The notes under the pieces: model-generated | What the model was told of the DNA's origin: nothing | Seen by the model: the letters and a program-made list of their open reading frames with translations, nothing else | Databases searched by the model: none | Position numbers and translations under genes: made by a program | NCBI RefSeq assembly: GCF_003311645.1 | Contig: NZ_QEST01000235.1 | Span: forward strand, 186,001-250,000 | DNA from: Streptomyces sp. PT12 | Lineage (GTDB): Bacteria; Actinomycetota; Actinomycetes; Streptomycetales; Streptomycetaceae | DNA length: 64,000 nucleotides | Direction of reading: 5' to 3' | Part shown: positions 50,156 through 58,379 of the stretch, piece by piece | How positions within the stretch are numbered: position 1 is the stretch's first letter | Layout: every line of letters starts with the position of its first letter

Positions 50156-51379
50156 TCACCCCGCCATCAGCGGGCGAACGCTTCCGGCCGCGCTCAGCGC
50201 CCGGTGCAGGGCGAGTTCGGCCGTGGCGCCCTCGGCGAGCACGATCCCGGTGCAGCCCCGCTGGTCGGTCAGGTGCTCCACCGCGTCCCCCGGCGCCGCC
50301 GTCGGATACCACTCGGGCGAGCCGGGGAAGGTCGCCAGCGCGTCGAGCCCGCTCCAGCCGGTCAGCCGCCCTGGCCGCTCCGGGTAGACGAGGGCGAACG
50401 CGGTCGCGGGCCCGGGCCCTGAGCCCGGCGCCGCGTCCCCGTCGAGCAGCGCGGGGCGGCGGCCGAGCGCCGTGTCGACCAGGGCGTCGTAGACGTTGGT
50501 GCCGAGCCTTCGGCACAGCGCCTCGCCGACCATGGCGCCGCCGATCCTGCGGTTGATCTCGACAAGCTCGGGCCCCTCGCCGGTGAGGACGAACTCCACG
50601 TGTCCAAAGCCCTCGTGGCCCACCGCGGCGAGCAGGTCGCCCACCCAGGCGGCGACGCGGGCCGCCTCATCGGCTGGCAGCGCGACCGGGAACGACGCGA
50701 CCTCCTCGCGCCCCGCGGGCTCGGGCGACATCTGGCGGCTCGTGACCCCGAGCAGCCGCGTCTCGCCCTCCCAGCTCAGCGTCTCCGCGCTGTAGACCGG
50801 GCCAGCCACCAGCGGCTCGGCCAGCAGCCGCCCCTTGAGCGGGGTGCGCGACGCGGCGTCGAGGGCGGCGCGCAGGGCGCGTTCGTCCCGCACGAGCCAC
50901 ACCCCGCGCGACGACGTTCCCGAGGTGTCCTTGAGCACCGCGGGCAGCCCGACCGTGGCGAGCACGACGGCGGCGCCCTCCGGCGCAGGCGGCACGGCGT
51001 GGGCCACTAGGCGGCTGAGGCCCTTGGCGTGCAGCGCCTGTCTGACCCGCAGCTTGTCGCGCACCAGCCGGACCGCCGCGGGGTCGGGTCCCGGCAGGCC
51101 GAGCCCGGCGGCGATGTCGGCCGCGGCCACGCTGAAGGTGTCGGTGGAGTTGATGAGCCCGCCCAGATCGGGGATCGCGCCCAGGGCGGCGGCGCACGCC
51201 GCCGTGTCCAGGGTGTCGATGTCCACGATGTCGAGGGCCCCTTCGGGCAGTTGGTCCAGCTCGTGCCGGTACACGGCCCGGTCCTGGGTCAGCAGGCACA
51301 GCCGGTGCCCGGCGTCGTCGGCGGCCCGAACGATGCGGGCGAGGCCGAAGGAGAGCAGTTCGAGCGCGGCGACGGTCAT
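50156..51379 (-). CDS. ATP-grasp ligase
   Basis: 407 residues. The N-terminal pre-grasp region (ALELLSFGLARIVRAADDAG, HRLCLLTQDRAVYRHELDQL) is followed by DKLRVRQALHAKGLSRLVAH. ATP-grasp elements are VGLPAVLKDTSGTSSRGVWL, RLLAEPLVAGPVYSAETLSW and EGFGHVEFVLTGEGPELVEI, then NRRIGGAMVGEALCRRLGTN. These correspond to carboxylate-amine/thiol ligases such as L-amino-acid ligases. It is third in an operon with a methyltransferase and a PLP enzyme, overlapping the latter by ATGA. Predicted role: joining an amino acid made by the PLP enzyme to another acid. The product is unknown. Confidence 0.87.
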   Translation of the reverse strand: MTVAALELLSFGLARIVRAADDAGHRLCLLTQDRAVYRHELDQLPEGALDIVDIDTLDTAACAAALGAIPDLGGLINSTDTFSVAAADIAAGLGLPGPDPAAVRLVRDKLRVRQALHAKGLSRLVAHAVPPAPEGAAVVLATVGLPAVLKDTSGTSSRGVWLVRDERALRAALDAASRTPLKGRLLAEPLVAGPVYSAETLSWEGETRLLGVTSRQMSPEPAGREEVASFPVALPADEAARVAAWVGDLLAAVGHEGFGHVEFVLTGEGPELVEINRRIGGAMVGEALCRRLGTNVYDALVDTALGRRPALLDGDAAPGSGPGPATAFALVYPERPGRLTGWSGLDALATFPGSPEWYPTAAPGDAVEHLTDQRGCTGIVLAEGATAELALHRALSAAGSVRPLMAG

Positions 51380-52425
51380 GGGGTGGGCTCCTCGGGGTAC
51401 GCCCTGCGGCCCCACTCGGTCACCGACCAGGGGGGTGTGAGGTCGGCGAGGCGCGTGATCTGGTGGGGCTTCAGGGAGCGCGGATCCGGCGCCTCGCGAT
51501 GGCGGGCGAAGGCGCGTTCGGTGTAGCGGTGGCCGGTGTCGGGGCCGATGACGAGGCACATGCGGCCGGCGTTGCGCGCGGTCTCCCACCGGCTGGCGAG
51601 ATACGCGGCGCCCGTGGAGAGCCCGGCGAAGACCGCGTGGTTGCGCAGCAGGCCCACGGCCCCGGCCATGGCGTGCCTGAAGTCGATCCAGTGCAGCGCG
51701 TCGTAGAGCTGGTGGCGGACGTTGCCGAACGGTATCGAGCTGCCGATGCCCGCGATGATCGCCTCGGGGTCGCTGAAGCGCTCGCTGCCGAACGTCACGC
51801 TCCCGAACGGCTGGATGCCCACGAGCCGCACCTCGACGCCGCGTTGCCGAAGTGGCAGCACCAGGCCGCCCGTTGACGAGCCGGTGCCCACCGCGCCGAT
51901 CACCGTCAGCTCGCGCGTGGGCAGCGCGGCCTGGACCAGGTCGGCGAACTCCTCGTAGCCCGCGTAGTGGACGGCGTCGTGGTACTGCCGCATCCAGTGC
52001 ATGTCGGGCCGCCCGTCGACGAGTTCGCGCACGCGCCGCACGCGCCGCTCCTGGTCGAGGCGGAGGTCCTGGGACGAAGGCATCTGGTCGACGGTGGCGC
52101 CGAGCACCTCCAACTGCACGCGCATCGTGGCGTCCACGGTGGTCGAGGCGACGATGTGGCAGCGCAGGCCGTAGCGGTGGCAGGCCATGGCGAGGGCCAG
52201 CGCGTAGATGCCGCTCGAGCTGTCGACCAGCGTCTGGCCCCGGCGGATCGTGCCACGGGCCAGCAGGGTGCGCACGGCGCCGAGCGCGGCGTAGACCTTG
52301 AGCGTCTCGAAGCGGGCCAGCACGCTGGCGGGCCCGAGGCGCACCAGGTCGGGCTCCTTGATGGCGTCCGTGATGTGCTCGTGCACGGGCGGCGGGCCCG
52401 GGGCAGCGGGCGGGGGTGGTGTCAC
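51376..52425 (-). CDS. PLP-dependent cysteine-synthase-like enzyme
   Basis: 349 residues from GTG 52425 with GAAGGAAC upstream. It has the beta-family fold II pattern: SVLARFETLKVYAALGAVRT, with Lys of ETLK as the likely PLP lysine; VDSSSGIYALALAMACHRYG, where cysteine synthases have SSGNTGxxLA; VIGAVGTGSSTGGLVLPLRQ (phosphate-binding Gly loop); and GIGSSIPFGNVRHQLYD. The altered NTG loop (SGIY) and the FETLK site suggest a specialised beta-replacement such as diaminopropionate or an O-substituted serine product (SbnA-like) rather than primary cysteine synthesis. It is coupled to the ATP-grasp gene. Confidence 0.85.
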   Translation of the reverse strand: MTPPPPAAPGPPPVHEHITDAIKEPDLVRLGPASVLARFETLKVYAALGAVRTLLARGTIRRGQTLVDSSSGIYALALAMACHRYGLRCHIVASTTVDATMRVQLEVLGATVDQMPSSQDLRLDQERRVRRVRELVDGRPDMHWMRQYHDAVHYAGYEEFADLVQAALPTRELTVIGAVGTGSSTGGLVLPLRQRGVEVRLVGIQPFGSVTFGSERFSDPEAIIAGIGSSIPFGNVRHQLYDALHWIDFRHAMAGAVGLLRNHAVFAGLSTGAAYLASRWETARNAGRMCLVIGPDTGHRYTERAFARHREAPDPRSLKPHQITRLADLTPPWSVTEWGRRAYPEEPTP

Positions 52426-52503
52426 GGGGGTTCCTTCGGTGGGGGCGCGAAACGGACGGAACTGGCTGAACGGGGTGGGGTGGGCTGAACGGGGTGGGCG
52501 GTG

Positions 52504-53250
52504 TCAGCCGGGCTGCGGGCGGGTGCCCCTGACGATGAGCCGCCGGGAGGTCTGGCCGTAGGGGGAGGCGTCGAAGCCGCCGAAGCACTCGACGGCGGTG
52601 AACCCCGCCTCCTCGAACAGGGCGCACAGCTCGGCCGCGCTATACAGCCAGCAGTGGATCGACGCCTCGCGCGCGGTCCCGCCGCGCACCAGGGTCCAGT
52701 CGGTGCGCAGCCGCCGCCAGCTGTCGAGGACGGTGTCGCGCTGGATCACATAGCCGTCGTCCAACTCGACGACCTGCGGGCGGCCGATCCAGCCCGCCAG
52801 GACCTCCTTGCCCATCACGTCGATGAGCAGCCGCCCGCCGGGGACGAGCGAGTCATGGGCGTTGCGCAGCACGCGGACGTTGTCTTCGTGGTCGTCGAAG
52901 TACCCGAACGACGTGAAGACGTTGAGCACCACGTCGAACGCCGCGGGCCTGACGAACTCCAGCATGTCCGCCCTGACCAGCTCCGCCTCCGCCCCGGCGC
53001 CCGCGAGCGCCTTGCGCGCCCCCTTGAGCATCGACGCGCTGAGGTCCACGCCCGTGACGGCGTCGCCGCGCCGGGCCAGCGGGACGGCGAGGACGCCGGG
53101 GCCGCAGCACAGGTCGAGGACGCGGGCACCGGAGCCGAACGCCAGCAGCGGCGACGCGTCGACCAGCCGCGCCACCTCGTCCCAGCGGTGGGCGGGGAAC
53201 ATCGTGGACGAGAAGTCGGACCAGAGGCTCTCGTCCTCGTACCATCGCAT
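52504..53250 (-). CDS. Class I SAM-dependent methyltransferase
   Basis: 248 residues; GAGGTGGTCACCGC precedes ATG 53250. Motif I is VLDLCCGPGVLAVPLARRGD, followed by AVTGVDLSASMLKGARKAL, ELVRADMLEFV and FDVVLNVFTSFGYFDDHEDN, then LVPGGRLLIDVMG. C-terminal ASIHCWLYSAAELCALFEEA is typical of the small-molecule methyltransferase group. It starts the three-gene operon with PLP enzyme and ATP-grasp ligase and may N- or O-methylate the product. Confidence 0.88.
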   Translation of the reverse strand: MRWYEDESLWSDFSSTMFPAHRWDEVARLVDASPLLAFGSGARVLDLCCGPGVLAVPLARRGDAVTGVDLSASMLKGARKALAGAGAEAELVRADMLEFVRPAAFDVVLNVFTSFGYFDDHEDNVRVLRNAHDSLVPGGRLLIDVMGKEVLAGWIGRPQVVELDDGYVIQRDTVLDSWRRLRTDWTLVRGGTAREASIHCWLYSAAELCALFEEAGFTAVECFGGFDASPYGQTSRRLIVRGTRPQPG

Positions 53251-53522
53251 GCGGTGACCACCTCGAATCGAGTCGTCCCTTACTCGGATCCGTGCGTTTT
53301 CCAGGGCGAGTGAATGGAGCGTTTCCACCGGGCCAGAAGGAGCCGGAGGCGATCTCGATCGTGCCCCGGGCGCCATTCCGCAAAACACGGAATTGCATGG
53401 CGCATATCTGGATTTCCGCGGGAACCGCGTCGCATTTTCCGGCGACCGGGAAAGGGGACGACCGCCCGCCGCACCCTTTCGCCGCCGCTGGCGTTCGGCC
53501 GTCGGCGTTCAGCCGCTGGCGT
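53251..53522. other. Intergenic region before the methyltransferase operon
   Basis: About 270 bases, with less extreme GC (CCGCAAAACACGGAATTGCA near 53379). It should contain the promoter of the leftward methyltransferase operon and the end of the sigma-factor transcript. No gene is supported. Confidence 0.4.
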
Positions 53523-54128
53523 TCAGGGGCCGCCCGCCTCGCTCTCGGCCGTCGCGAGCAGCGAGATCAGCGTCTGTCTCGCCCTGGCCACCCGGGACCG
53601 CACGGTCCCGATGGGGCAGCCGCTGGCCTCGGCCGCCTCCGCGTACGGCATGCCGAGGACCTGGGTCCGCCAGAACGCCAGCGCGCGGTCGGGGGGCAGC
53701 CGCGCCAGCAGCTCGTTGAGCGCGATCCACTCCTCGAACCCCGGGACGTGCCCATGGCGCGTGCTCTCCGCCGCGGACATCCAGTCGGCCGTCTCGGCCA
53801 GCCGAGGGCGTGAGCGCTCGTAGCGGATGCTGTCGATCAGCGCCCTGCGGGCGATGACCAGCAGCCAGGTACGCGCCGACGAGCGGCCCTCGAAGGCCGG
53901 GAGGCTGCGCAGCGCGCGCAGCAGCGTCTCCTGCGCCAGGTCCTCCGCGGCCTGCGCGTCGCCGCTCAGCCGGGTCAGATAGCGCTGGACGTCGCCGCGC
54001 ACCGCGCGCACGAACGACTCTTCAGCCCGTCGGTCGCCGCCGCGCGCGGCCAGCGCCCACGTGGTCAACGTCGCGTCGTCGGGGGGTGGTTGCTCGCCGC
54101 GTGACACGGCAGCGAGTGATGAGGTCAC
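53523..54128 (-). CDS. ECF RNA polymerase sigma factor
   Basis: 201 residues from GTG 54128; AAGGACC and a GCGAAAGG segment lie upstream. Region 2: SFVRAVRGDVQRYLTRLSGD, AQAAEDLAQETLLRALRSLP, SARTWLLVIARRALIDSIRY. Region 4: EEWIALNELLARLPPDRALA, FWRTQVLGMPYAEAAEASGC, PIGTVRSRVARARQTLISLL. It resembles the SigC/SigU-like ECF group of actinobacteria. No zinc anti-sigma gene is adjacent; the upstream multi-span protein (54237-55013) is the only candidate partner, so control is unclear. Confidence 0.9.
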   Translation of the reverse strand: MTSSLAAVSRGEQPPPDDATLTTWALAARGGDRRAEESFVRAVRGDVQRYLTRLSGDAQAAEDLAQETLLRALRSLPAFEGRSSARTWLLVIARRALIDSIRYERSRPRLAETADWMSAAESTRHGHVPGFEEWIALNELLARLPPDRALAFWRTQVLGMPYAEAAEASGCPIGTVRSRVARARQTLISLLATAESEAGGP

Positions 54129-54236
54129 GGTCCTTGTCGCCTTTCGCGAAAACCGCGCCGCGCACGGGGGAGCGGCGCGATGACGGGGAGGCCGGGACCG
54201 CGGGGGCCCCGCCGGGGGGCGGGGAGAACGTTGTCG

Positions 54237-55013
54237 TCAGGCGGGCGCGACCCGGCCGTGGCACCGCGCTGTCACGAGGACAGCGAGCGCGGCAGGGGGC
54301 GCGCGCGAGCCCATGCGCCGGGCGAGCAGCGGCTGCCTCGGTGTCGCGCCGCGCCGTTCGCGCCCCGTGGCCGCGCGCGGGGGAGGGGCGGGGCAGCGGG
54401 GGAACGCCACGCGCAGCAGCGGCACGAGCACCCGCAGTGCGGCCCAGCGCAGCAGCCGGAAGACGGCGCGTTCGCCGTATCTGAGCCAGACGGCGCTCAG
54501 CAGCCCCGCGACCACATGGAGGGCCACCATGCCGACCGTCCCGCCCGGCATGGCGTGCGGCGCGGCCGTGGCCGTGTCGCCCCATGGGGGCGGGCCGCCC
54601 GGCACGTGCCCGACGTGCGAGGCCAGGCCCGCGTCCGTCACCACGCGCAGCGCCTCGCCGAACGACAGGGGATCGGCCGTCGAGGACTCGCACAGCACGT
54701 GCCCCGCCATCCGGTGCACCGCCGAGCCCGCCATCGGGTCGGGCGCGGGGGCGGCCGGGGCGCCGCCGCGCACCGAGAACAGGCCGTGCAGGAACGCCTG
54801 GGTGACCAGCGTCGCCGCCGTCACCGCGACCGCGCCGCGCTCCCGCCCCGCGAGGGCCACCGCCCCGGCCCAGACCGCGACGAACGCCGCCGCGAGCGCC
54901 AAGCCCGGCAGGTGATCCCCCGACATCGCCATGTGACCCGAAGCGGCGAGCAGCACGCAGAGCGCCGAAAAGACGGCGGCTCGCGCGCCACGCAACACTC
55001 GGCCCGCTTCCAT
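54237..55013 (-). CDS. Multi-span membrane protein, unknown function
   Basis: 258 residues. Hydrophobic segments are VFSALCVLLAASGHMAM, LALAAAFVAVWAGAVALAG, AVAVTAATLVTQAFLHGLF and MVALHVVAGLLSAVWL. The loop after the third has many His and Met (HRMAGHVLCESS, HVGHVPGG, HAMPGG), a composition seen in copper-related streptomycete membrane proteins near SigC-like sigma genes. Copper involvement is an inference from composition and position only. The last 60 residues are Arg/Pro-rich. It precedes the sigma gene by about 110 bases. Confidence 0.75.
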   Translation of the reverse strand: MEAGRVLRGARAAVFSALCVLLAASGHMAMSGDHLPGLALAAAFVAVWAGAVALAGRERGAVAVTAATLVTQAFLHGLFSVRGGAPAAPAPDPMAGSAVHRMAGHVLCESSTADPLSFGEALRVVTDAGLASHVGHVPGGPPPWGDTATAAPHAMPGGTVGMVALHVVAGLLSAVWLRYGERAVFRLLRWAALRVLVPLLRVAFPRCPAPPPRAATGRERRGATPRQPLLARRMGSRAPPAALAVLVTARCHGRVAPA

Positions 55014-55090
55014 AACGGCACCATGGTGGCATCGCGCGGGGAGGCTGACGATATCCGGAACAGGACTTTCTTCGGGCGAAAACGAAAGGC

Positions 55091-55118
55091 GGAAGGGCGG
55101 GAACTCGACCGCCCTTCC
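55091..55118 (-). terminator. Terminator of the cation-efflux operon
   Basis: GGAAGGGCGG, an 8-base loop and CCGCCCTTCC form a perfect 10-bp stem. On the minus strand it is followed by TTTCGTTTTCG, making it the most canonical rho-independent terminator in the window. A second hairpin GGGGCG-TG-CGCCCC (55139-55152) lies just upstream of it. Confidence 0.75.
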
Positions 55119-55169
55119 CTACGACTTCTCAAGTGAATGGGGCGTGCGCCCCCGCGGTCACCGGCGCGC

Positions 55170-56075
55170 TCACCAGTCCAGCTCGTCGCAGCCCTTGTGG
55201 TCGGCGGGCTCGACCTGGAGCGTGGCGTGGGCGACCCCGTGCCGCCGCCGCAGGACGTCGCGCGCGTCGTCGAGGACGGCGTGCGTGTCGGCGCGTTCGG
55301 TCGCGACGAGGTGCGCCGTGGCCACGGGCATGCCCGAGGTCAGCGTCCACAGGTGCAGGTCGTGCACGTCGGCCACGCCGTCGATCGCTGCCAGGTCGTC
55401 GGCCACGGCCTCCGCGCTCATCCCCTCGGGGGCGTGCTGCCCGAGCACCGCAAGCACCTGACGGCCCAGCATCACCGCGCGCACCACCACGAACGCGCCG
55501 ATGGCGAGCGCGATCACGGTGTCCCACAGCGGCGACCCGGTGGCCGCGACGAGCCACCCGGCGACGATGACCCCGACGGATCCCGCGGTGTCGGCGACGA
55601 CCTCGAGATAGGCGCCCCTGACGTTGAGGCTCTCGGCGGCCCCGGCGCGCAGCAGCAGCAGCGCCGCGACGTTCACCGCGAGGCCGATCGCGCCCACCAC
55701 CAGCATGGGCCCGGTCTCCACCTCCGCGTGGGCGCCCACGCGCCCGATGGCCTGCACGACGATGTAGGCGGAGACGCCGAACATCATCAGCACCGCGAGC
55801 GCCGAGGCGAACACCTCGGCGCGGTACGAGCCATAGGTGCGGCGGCCCGTGGCGTCGGGGCGCGTGGCGATGCGGGTGGCGACCAGCGCGGCGGCCAGGG
55901 TGACGACGTCGGCGGCCATGTGGCCCGCGTCCGAGAGCAGGGCGAGCGAACCGGAGATCAGCGCGAAGGCCAGCTCCACCACGAAGTAGGAGCCGACGAT
56001 GAGGAACGAGACCGTGAGGCGCCAGCGGTGCCTCCCGGTCGCGGAGGTCAGGCCGTGGTCGTGTCCGTGACCCAT
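55170..56075 (-). CDS. Cation diffusion facilitator (CzcD-type Zn/Co/Cd efflux)
   Basis: 301 residues. The start MGHGHDHGLTSATGRHRWRL is a His-rich metal-binding tail. Six membrane helices follow, with metal-site motifs LALLSDAGHMAADVVTLAAA (HxxxD pair of helix 2) and YLEVVADTAGSVGVIVAGWL (helix 5). The cytosolic C-terminal domain reads VADVHDLHLWTLTSGMPVAT, AHLVATERADTHAVLDDARD. This is a CzcD/ZitB-type proton antiporter exporting divalent metals. Its ATG lies two bases after the stop of the ArsR-type regulator, so it is the second gene of that operon. Confidence 0.92.
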   Translation of the reverse strand: MGHGHDHGLTSATGRHRWRLTVSFLIVGSYFVVELAFALISGSLALLSDAGHMAADVVTLAAALVATRIATRPDATGRRTYGSYRAEVFASALAVLMMFGVSAYIVVQAIGRVGAHAEVETGPMLVVGAIGLAVNVAALLLLRAGAAESLNVRGAYLEVVADTAGSVGVIVAGWLVAATGSPLWDTVIALAIGAFVVVRAVMLGRQVLAVLGQHAPEGMSAEAVADDLAAIDGVADVHDLHLWTLTSGMPVATAHLVATERADTHAVLDDARDVLRRRHGVAHATLQVEPADHKGCDELDW

Positions 56076-56076
56076 G

Positions 56077-56487
56077 TCAGCGGTCTCCCGTGCGCTCGGG
56101 GTGGATGGCTTCGGTGTGTTCGGTGTGGGCGACGGCCAGGTCGAGGAGCATCCGGACGTGGGCGTCGTCGAGCCGGTAGTAGGCCATGCGGCCCGAGCGG
56201 CGCGCGGCGACCACGCGGTGGGCGCGCAGCAGGCGCAGCGCGTGGGACGTGGCGGACTCGCTGAGGCCGCTCACGGCCGCCAGGTCGCACACGCACAGCT
56301 CGCCCTCGCGCAGCGCGATCAGCAGCCGCAGCCGCCCGGGGTCAGCCATCAGCCCGAACACCTCGGCGGTGTCGGCGAGTTCGTTCTCCACCGGCATCCG
56401 GGACCGCACAAGGTCCACGCGGTCGCCGTCGACCACGCGGACGGAGCACGCGTCGGCGGATATCGGCTCATCCGAATGCCTCTTCAC
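56077..56487 (-). CDS. ArsR/SmtB-family metal-responsive repressor
   Basis: 136 residues from GTG 56487; GTG 56532 would add 15. The winged helix reads AEVFGLMADPGRLRLLIALR, EGELCVCDLAAVSGLSESAT and SHALRLLRAHRVVAARRSGR, then MAYYRLDDAHVRMLLDLAVA and HTEHTEAIHPE. ELCVCDLA supplies Cys in the alpha3 site, while DAHVRMLLDLAVAHTEH carries alpha5 Asp/His ligands as in NmtR/SmtB/CzrA proteins. Metal binding should release the operator and induce the downstream exporter. The upstream ATG CACATG region lacks a clear Shine-Dalgarno, leaving the start uncertain. Confidence 0.87.
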   Translation of the reverse strand: MKRHSDEPISADACSVRVVDGDRVDLVRSRMPVENELADTAEVFGLMADPGRLRLLIALREGELCVCDLAAVSGLSESATSHALRLLRAHRVVAARRSGRMAYYRLDDAHVRMLLDLAVAHTEHTEAIHPERTGDR

Positions 56488-56539
56488 ATGTGCATGGTGG
56501 GGCCCGTGCGGCGCTCCCGTCAAAGGCTGCACTGGTGAC

Positions 56540-57089
56540 CGTTGTCAATGCCGATCAGCGGCGCGATGTCGCAGGTCAGAGGCGTGGCGGCCCCGGGTCC
56601 ACGCCATGCGCCGCGAGCGCCCGCGCGGTCGGCCGACCGGCCGTCGCCGGTCATCTCCAACGCCCTGTTGCGCGCCGGGGGTTGGGCCGGTCGTCCACGA
56701 CGCGACCGCCCGACGATAGACAGCCGCGGCGGCCGCCGAACTCGGCGTCGCCTTCCGCCAGTTCACGACCGCGGCCCTCGACCGCTTCCTCGCCGTCAAC
56801 GGCACGTTCTCCGCCCCGTGGACGAGGACAGGGGCGCGCACACCACCTGTCCCGACGCGGCGGCCGTGCTCCCCGAATCCGTGCGCCAGCCCAGCCCAGC
56901 CTGGGCCCCGAATGGCGGGCACGCCACAGGACACACGCCTGCCCGCCATTCGGGAGAAAAGGAGACCACGAGCCAGCGGACATTTCTCGGCATTCTCATC
57001 GACGTGCGCGACGACATTCCTTGTGTAGCCTTACGTCGCGCGGCCGTCCCCTCCCCGGCCGCCCGGTGTGGAAGTGCCGCCGTCCGAGA
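56540..57089 (+). other. 550-base region with a possible orphan coding fragment
   Basis: No intact gene is visible. After an in-frame TAG at 56717-56719, one forward frame reads TAAAAAELGVAFRQFTTAAL then DRFLAVNGTF, which has plausible protein character. It degrades after about 56810, where the next frame reads VDEDRGAHTTCPDAAAVLPE. This looks like a remnant with a frameshift, family not recognised. The right part (about 56960-57089) is less GC-rich (CATTCCTTGTGTAGCCTTAC) and probably contains the promoter of the oxoamine-synthase gene. Confidence 0.35.
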
Positions 57090-57110
57090 ATGAGAGGTGT
57101 CGCGAAAGAC

Positions 57111-58379
57111 ATGGAAGATGTTTTCGACAAGAGAATCGCGCCCATCCTCGAAAAGGCCATGGGCGAGATCTCGGACTGGCCCTATTTCCGCGCCCTGACC
57201 CCGAATGGACCCGGCGAGGTCATCGTCGACGGGCGGCCGAGTGTCATGGCGGGCTGCAACGACTACCTCGGCCTCTCCTGCGACCCCCGCGTGACCGAGG
57301 CCGCCGCCGAGGCCGTGCGCCGCTACGGCGCCAGCTGCTCGGGCTCCCGCAGCCTCAACGGCACGATGGCCCTGCACGAGGAGCTCGAACACCGCATCGC
57401 CGTCTTCCTCGAACGCCCCGCGGCCCTCGTCACCACGACGGGCTTCCAGGCCAACCTCATGCTCACGGCCCTCCTCGAACGCGGCGACACCGTCTTCAGC
57501 GACATGTCCAACCACGCCTCGCTCGTCGACGCCGTCCGCCTCAGCCCCGCCGCGCGCCGCCGTTACCGCCACCGCGACCTCGACCACCTGGAGCGGCTGC
57601 TGAGCGCCGCGGGCCCCGACACCGCCAAGCTCATCGTCACCGACGGCCTGTTCTCCATGGAGGGCGACGTGTGCCCGCTGCCCGGGCTCGGCACGCTGGC
57701 CGGGCGCTACGGCGCCCGCCTGATCGTGGACGGCGCCCACGACATCGGGCTCCTGGGCGAGCACGGGCGCGGCGTCGCCGAGCACTTCGGCCTCATGGAC
57801 GCCGTCGACCTCCAGACCGGCACCCTGTCCAAGTGCTTCGGCTCACTCGGCGGCTTCGTCGCGGGCCCCGAGCACCTCGTCAGATTCCTGCGCTACACCG
57901 CGCGGCCCTTCGTCTTCACGGCCGCCATGTCCCCCGCATCGGCCGCCGCGGCGCTCGCCGCCCTCACCGTCATCGAGACCGAACCCGACCGCAGACAGCG
58001 GGTGTTCAACCACGCCGAGCGGCTTCACAACGGGCTGCGCGCCCTCGGCTACACCACAAGCCCCTCGGTCACCCCCGTGGTCCCCGTGCACATCGGCGAC
58101 GAGCTGCTGTGCCTGCGCACGTGGCAGGAACTGCTCGACCACGGCGTCTACACCAACGCGGTGATCCCGCCCGGCGTGCCCTCCCACCGCTCCCTCATCC
58201 GCGTCACCGCCCAGGCCACCCACACCGACGAGCAGATCACACGGATTCTCGACGCGTTCGCCGCCGTGGGCCGCCAGCTGGGCCTCGTTCCCCGCGGCGC
58301 ACCCGAGGACTACGAGCCGGTCGACCTGGTCCGCCCGCGCCGCCACGCCGCCGCGCCGCTCCCCGCCGAGAACCCCTGA
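57111..58379 (+). CDS. Alpha-oxoamine synthase (serine palmitoyltransferase-like)
   Basis: 422 residues from ATG 57111; in-frame ATG 57090 would add seven. Family blocks: VDGRPSVMAGCNDYLGLSCD, RRYGASCSGSRSLNGTMALH, ALVTTTGFQANLMLTALLER, GDTVFSDMSNHASLVDAVRL (His stacking on PLP), KLIVTDGLFSMEGDVCPLPG, LIVDGAHDIGLLGEHGRGVA, and LQTGTLSKCFGSLGGFVAGP with the PLP lysine. VDDAHxxG is VDGAHDIG here. The close fit is to SPT/KBL/BioF/CqsA enzymes that condense an amino acid with an acyl thioester. A convergent ketosphinganine-reductase-like gene suggests serine plus fatty acyl-CoA and a sphingoid base; a CqsA-like amino-ketone signal is the alternative. Confidence 0.85.
   Translation: MEDVFDKRIAPILEKAMGEISDWPYFRALTPNGPGEVIVDGRPSVMAGCNDYLGLSCDPRVTEAAAEAVRRYGASCSGSRSLNGTMALHEELEHRIAVFLERPAALVTTTGFQANLMLTALLERGDTVFSDMSNHASLVDAVRLSPAARRRYRHRDLDHLERLLSAAGPDTAKLIVTDGLFSMEGDVCPLPGLGTLAGRYGARLIVDGAHDIGLLGEHGRGVAEHFGLMDAVDLQTGTLSKCFGSLGGFVAGPEHLVRFLRYTARPFVFTAAMSPASAAAALAALTVIETEPDRRQRVFNHAERLHNGLRALGYTTSPSVTPVVPVHIGDELLCLRTWQELLDHGVYTNAVIPPGVPSHRSLIRVTAQATHTDEQITRILDAFAAVGRQLGLVPRGAPEDYEPVDLVRPRRHAAAPLPAENP

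Noticed and set aside
56545-56949. Minus-strand frame upstream of the ArsR gene
   Set aside because: Arg/Gly-rich composition without motif, and it runs antisense to the possible remnant at 56720.
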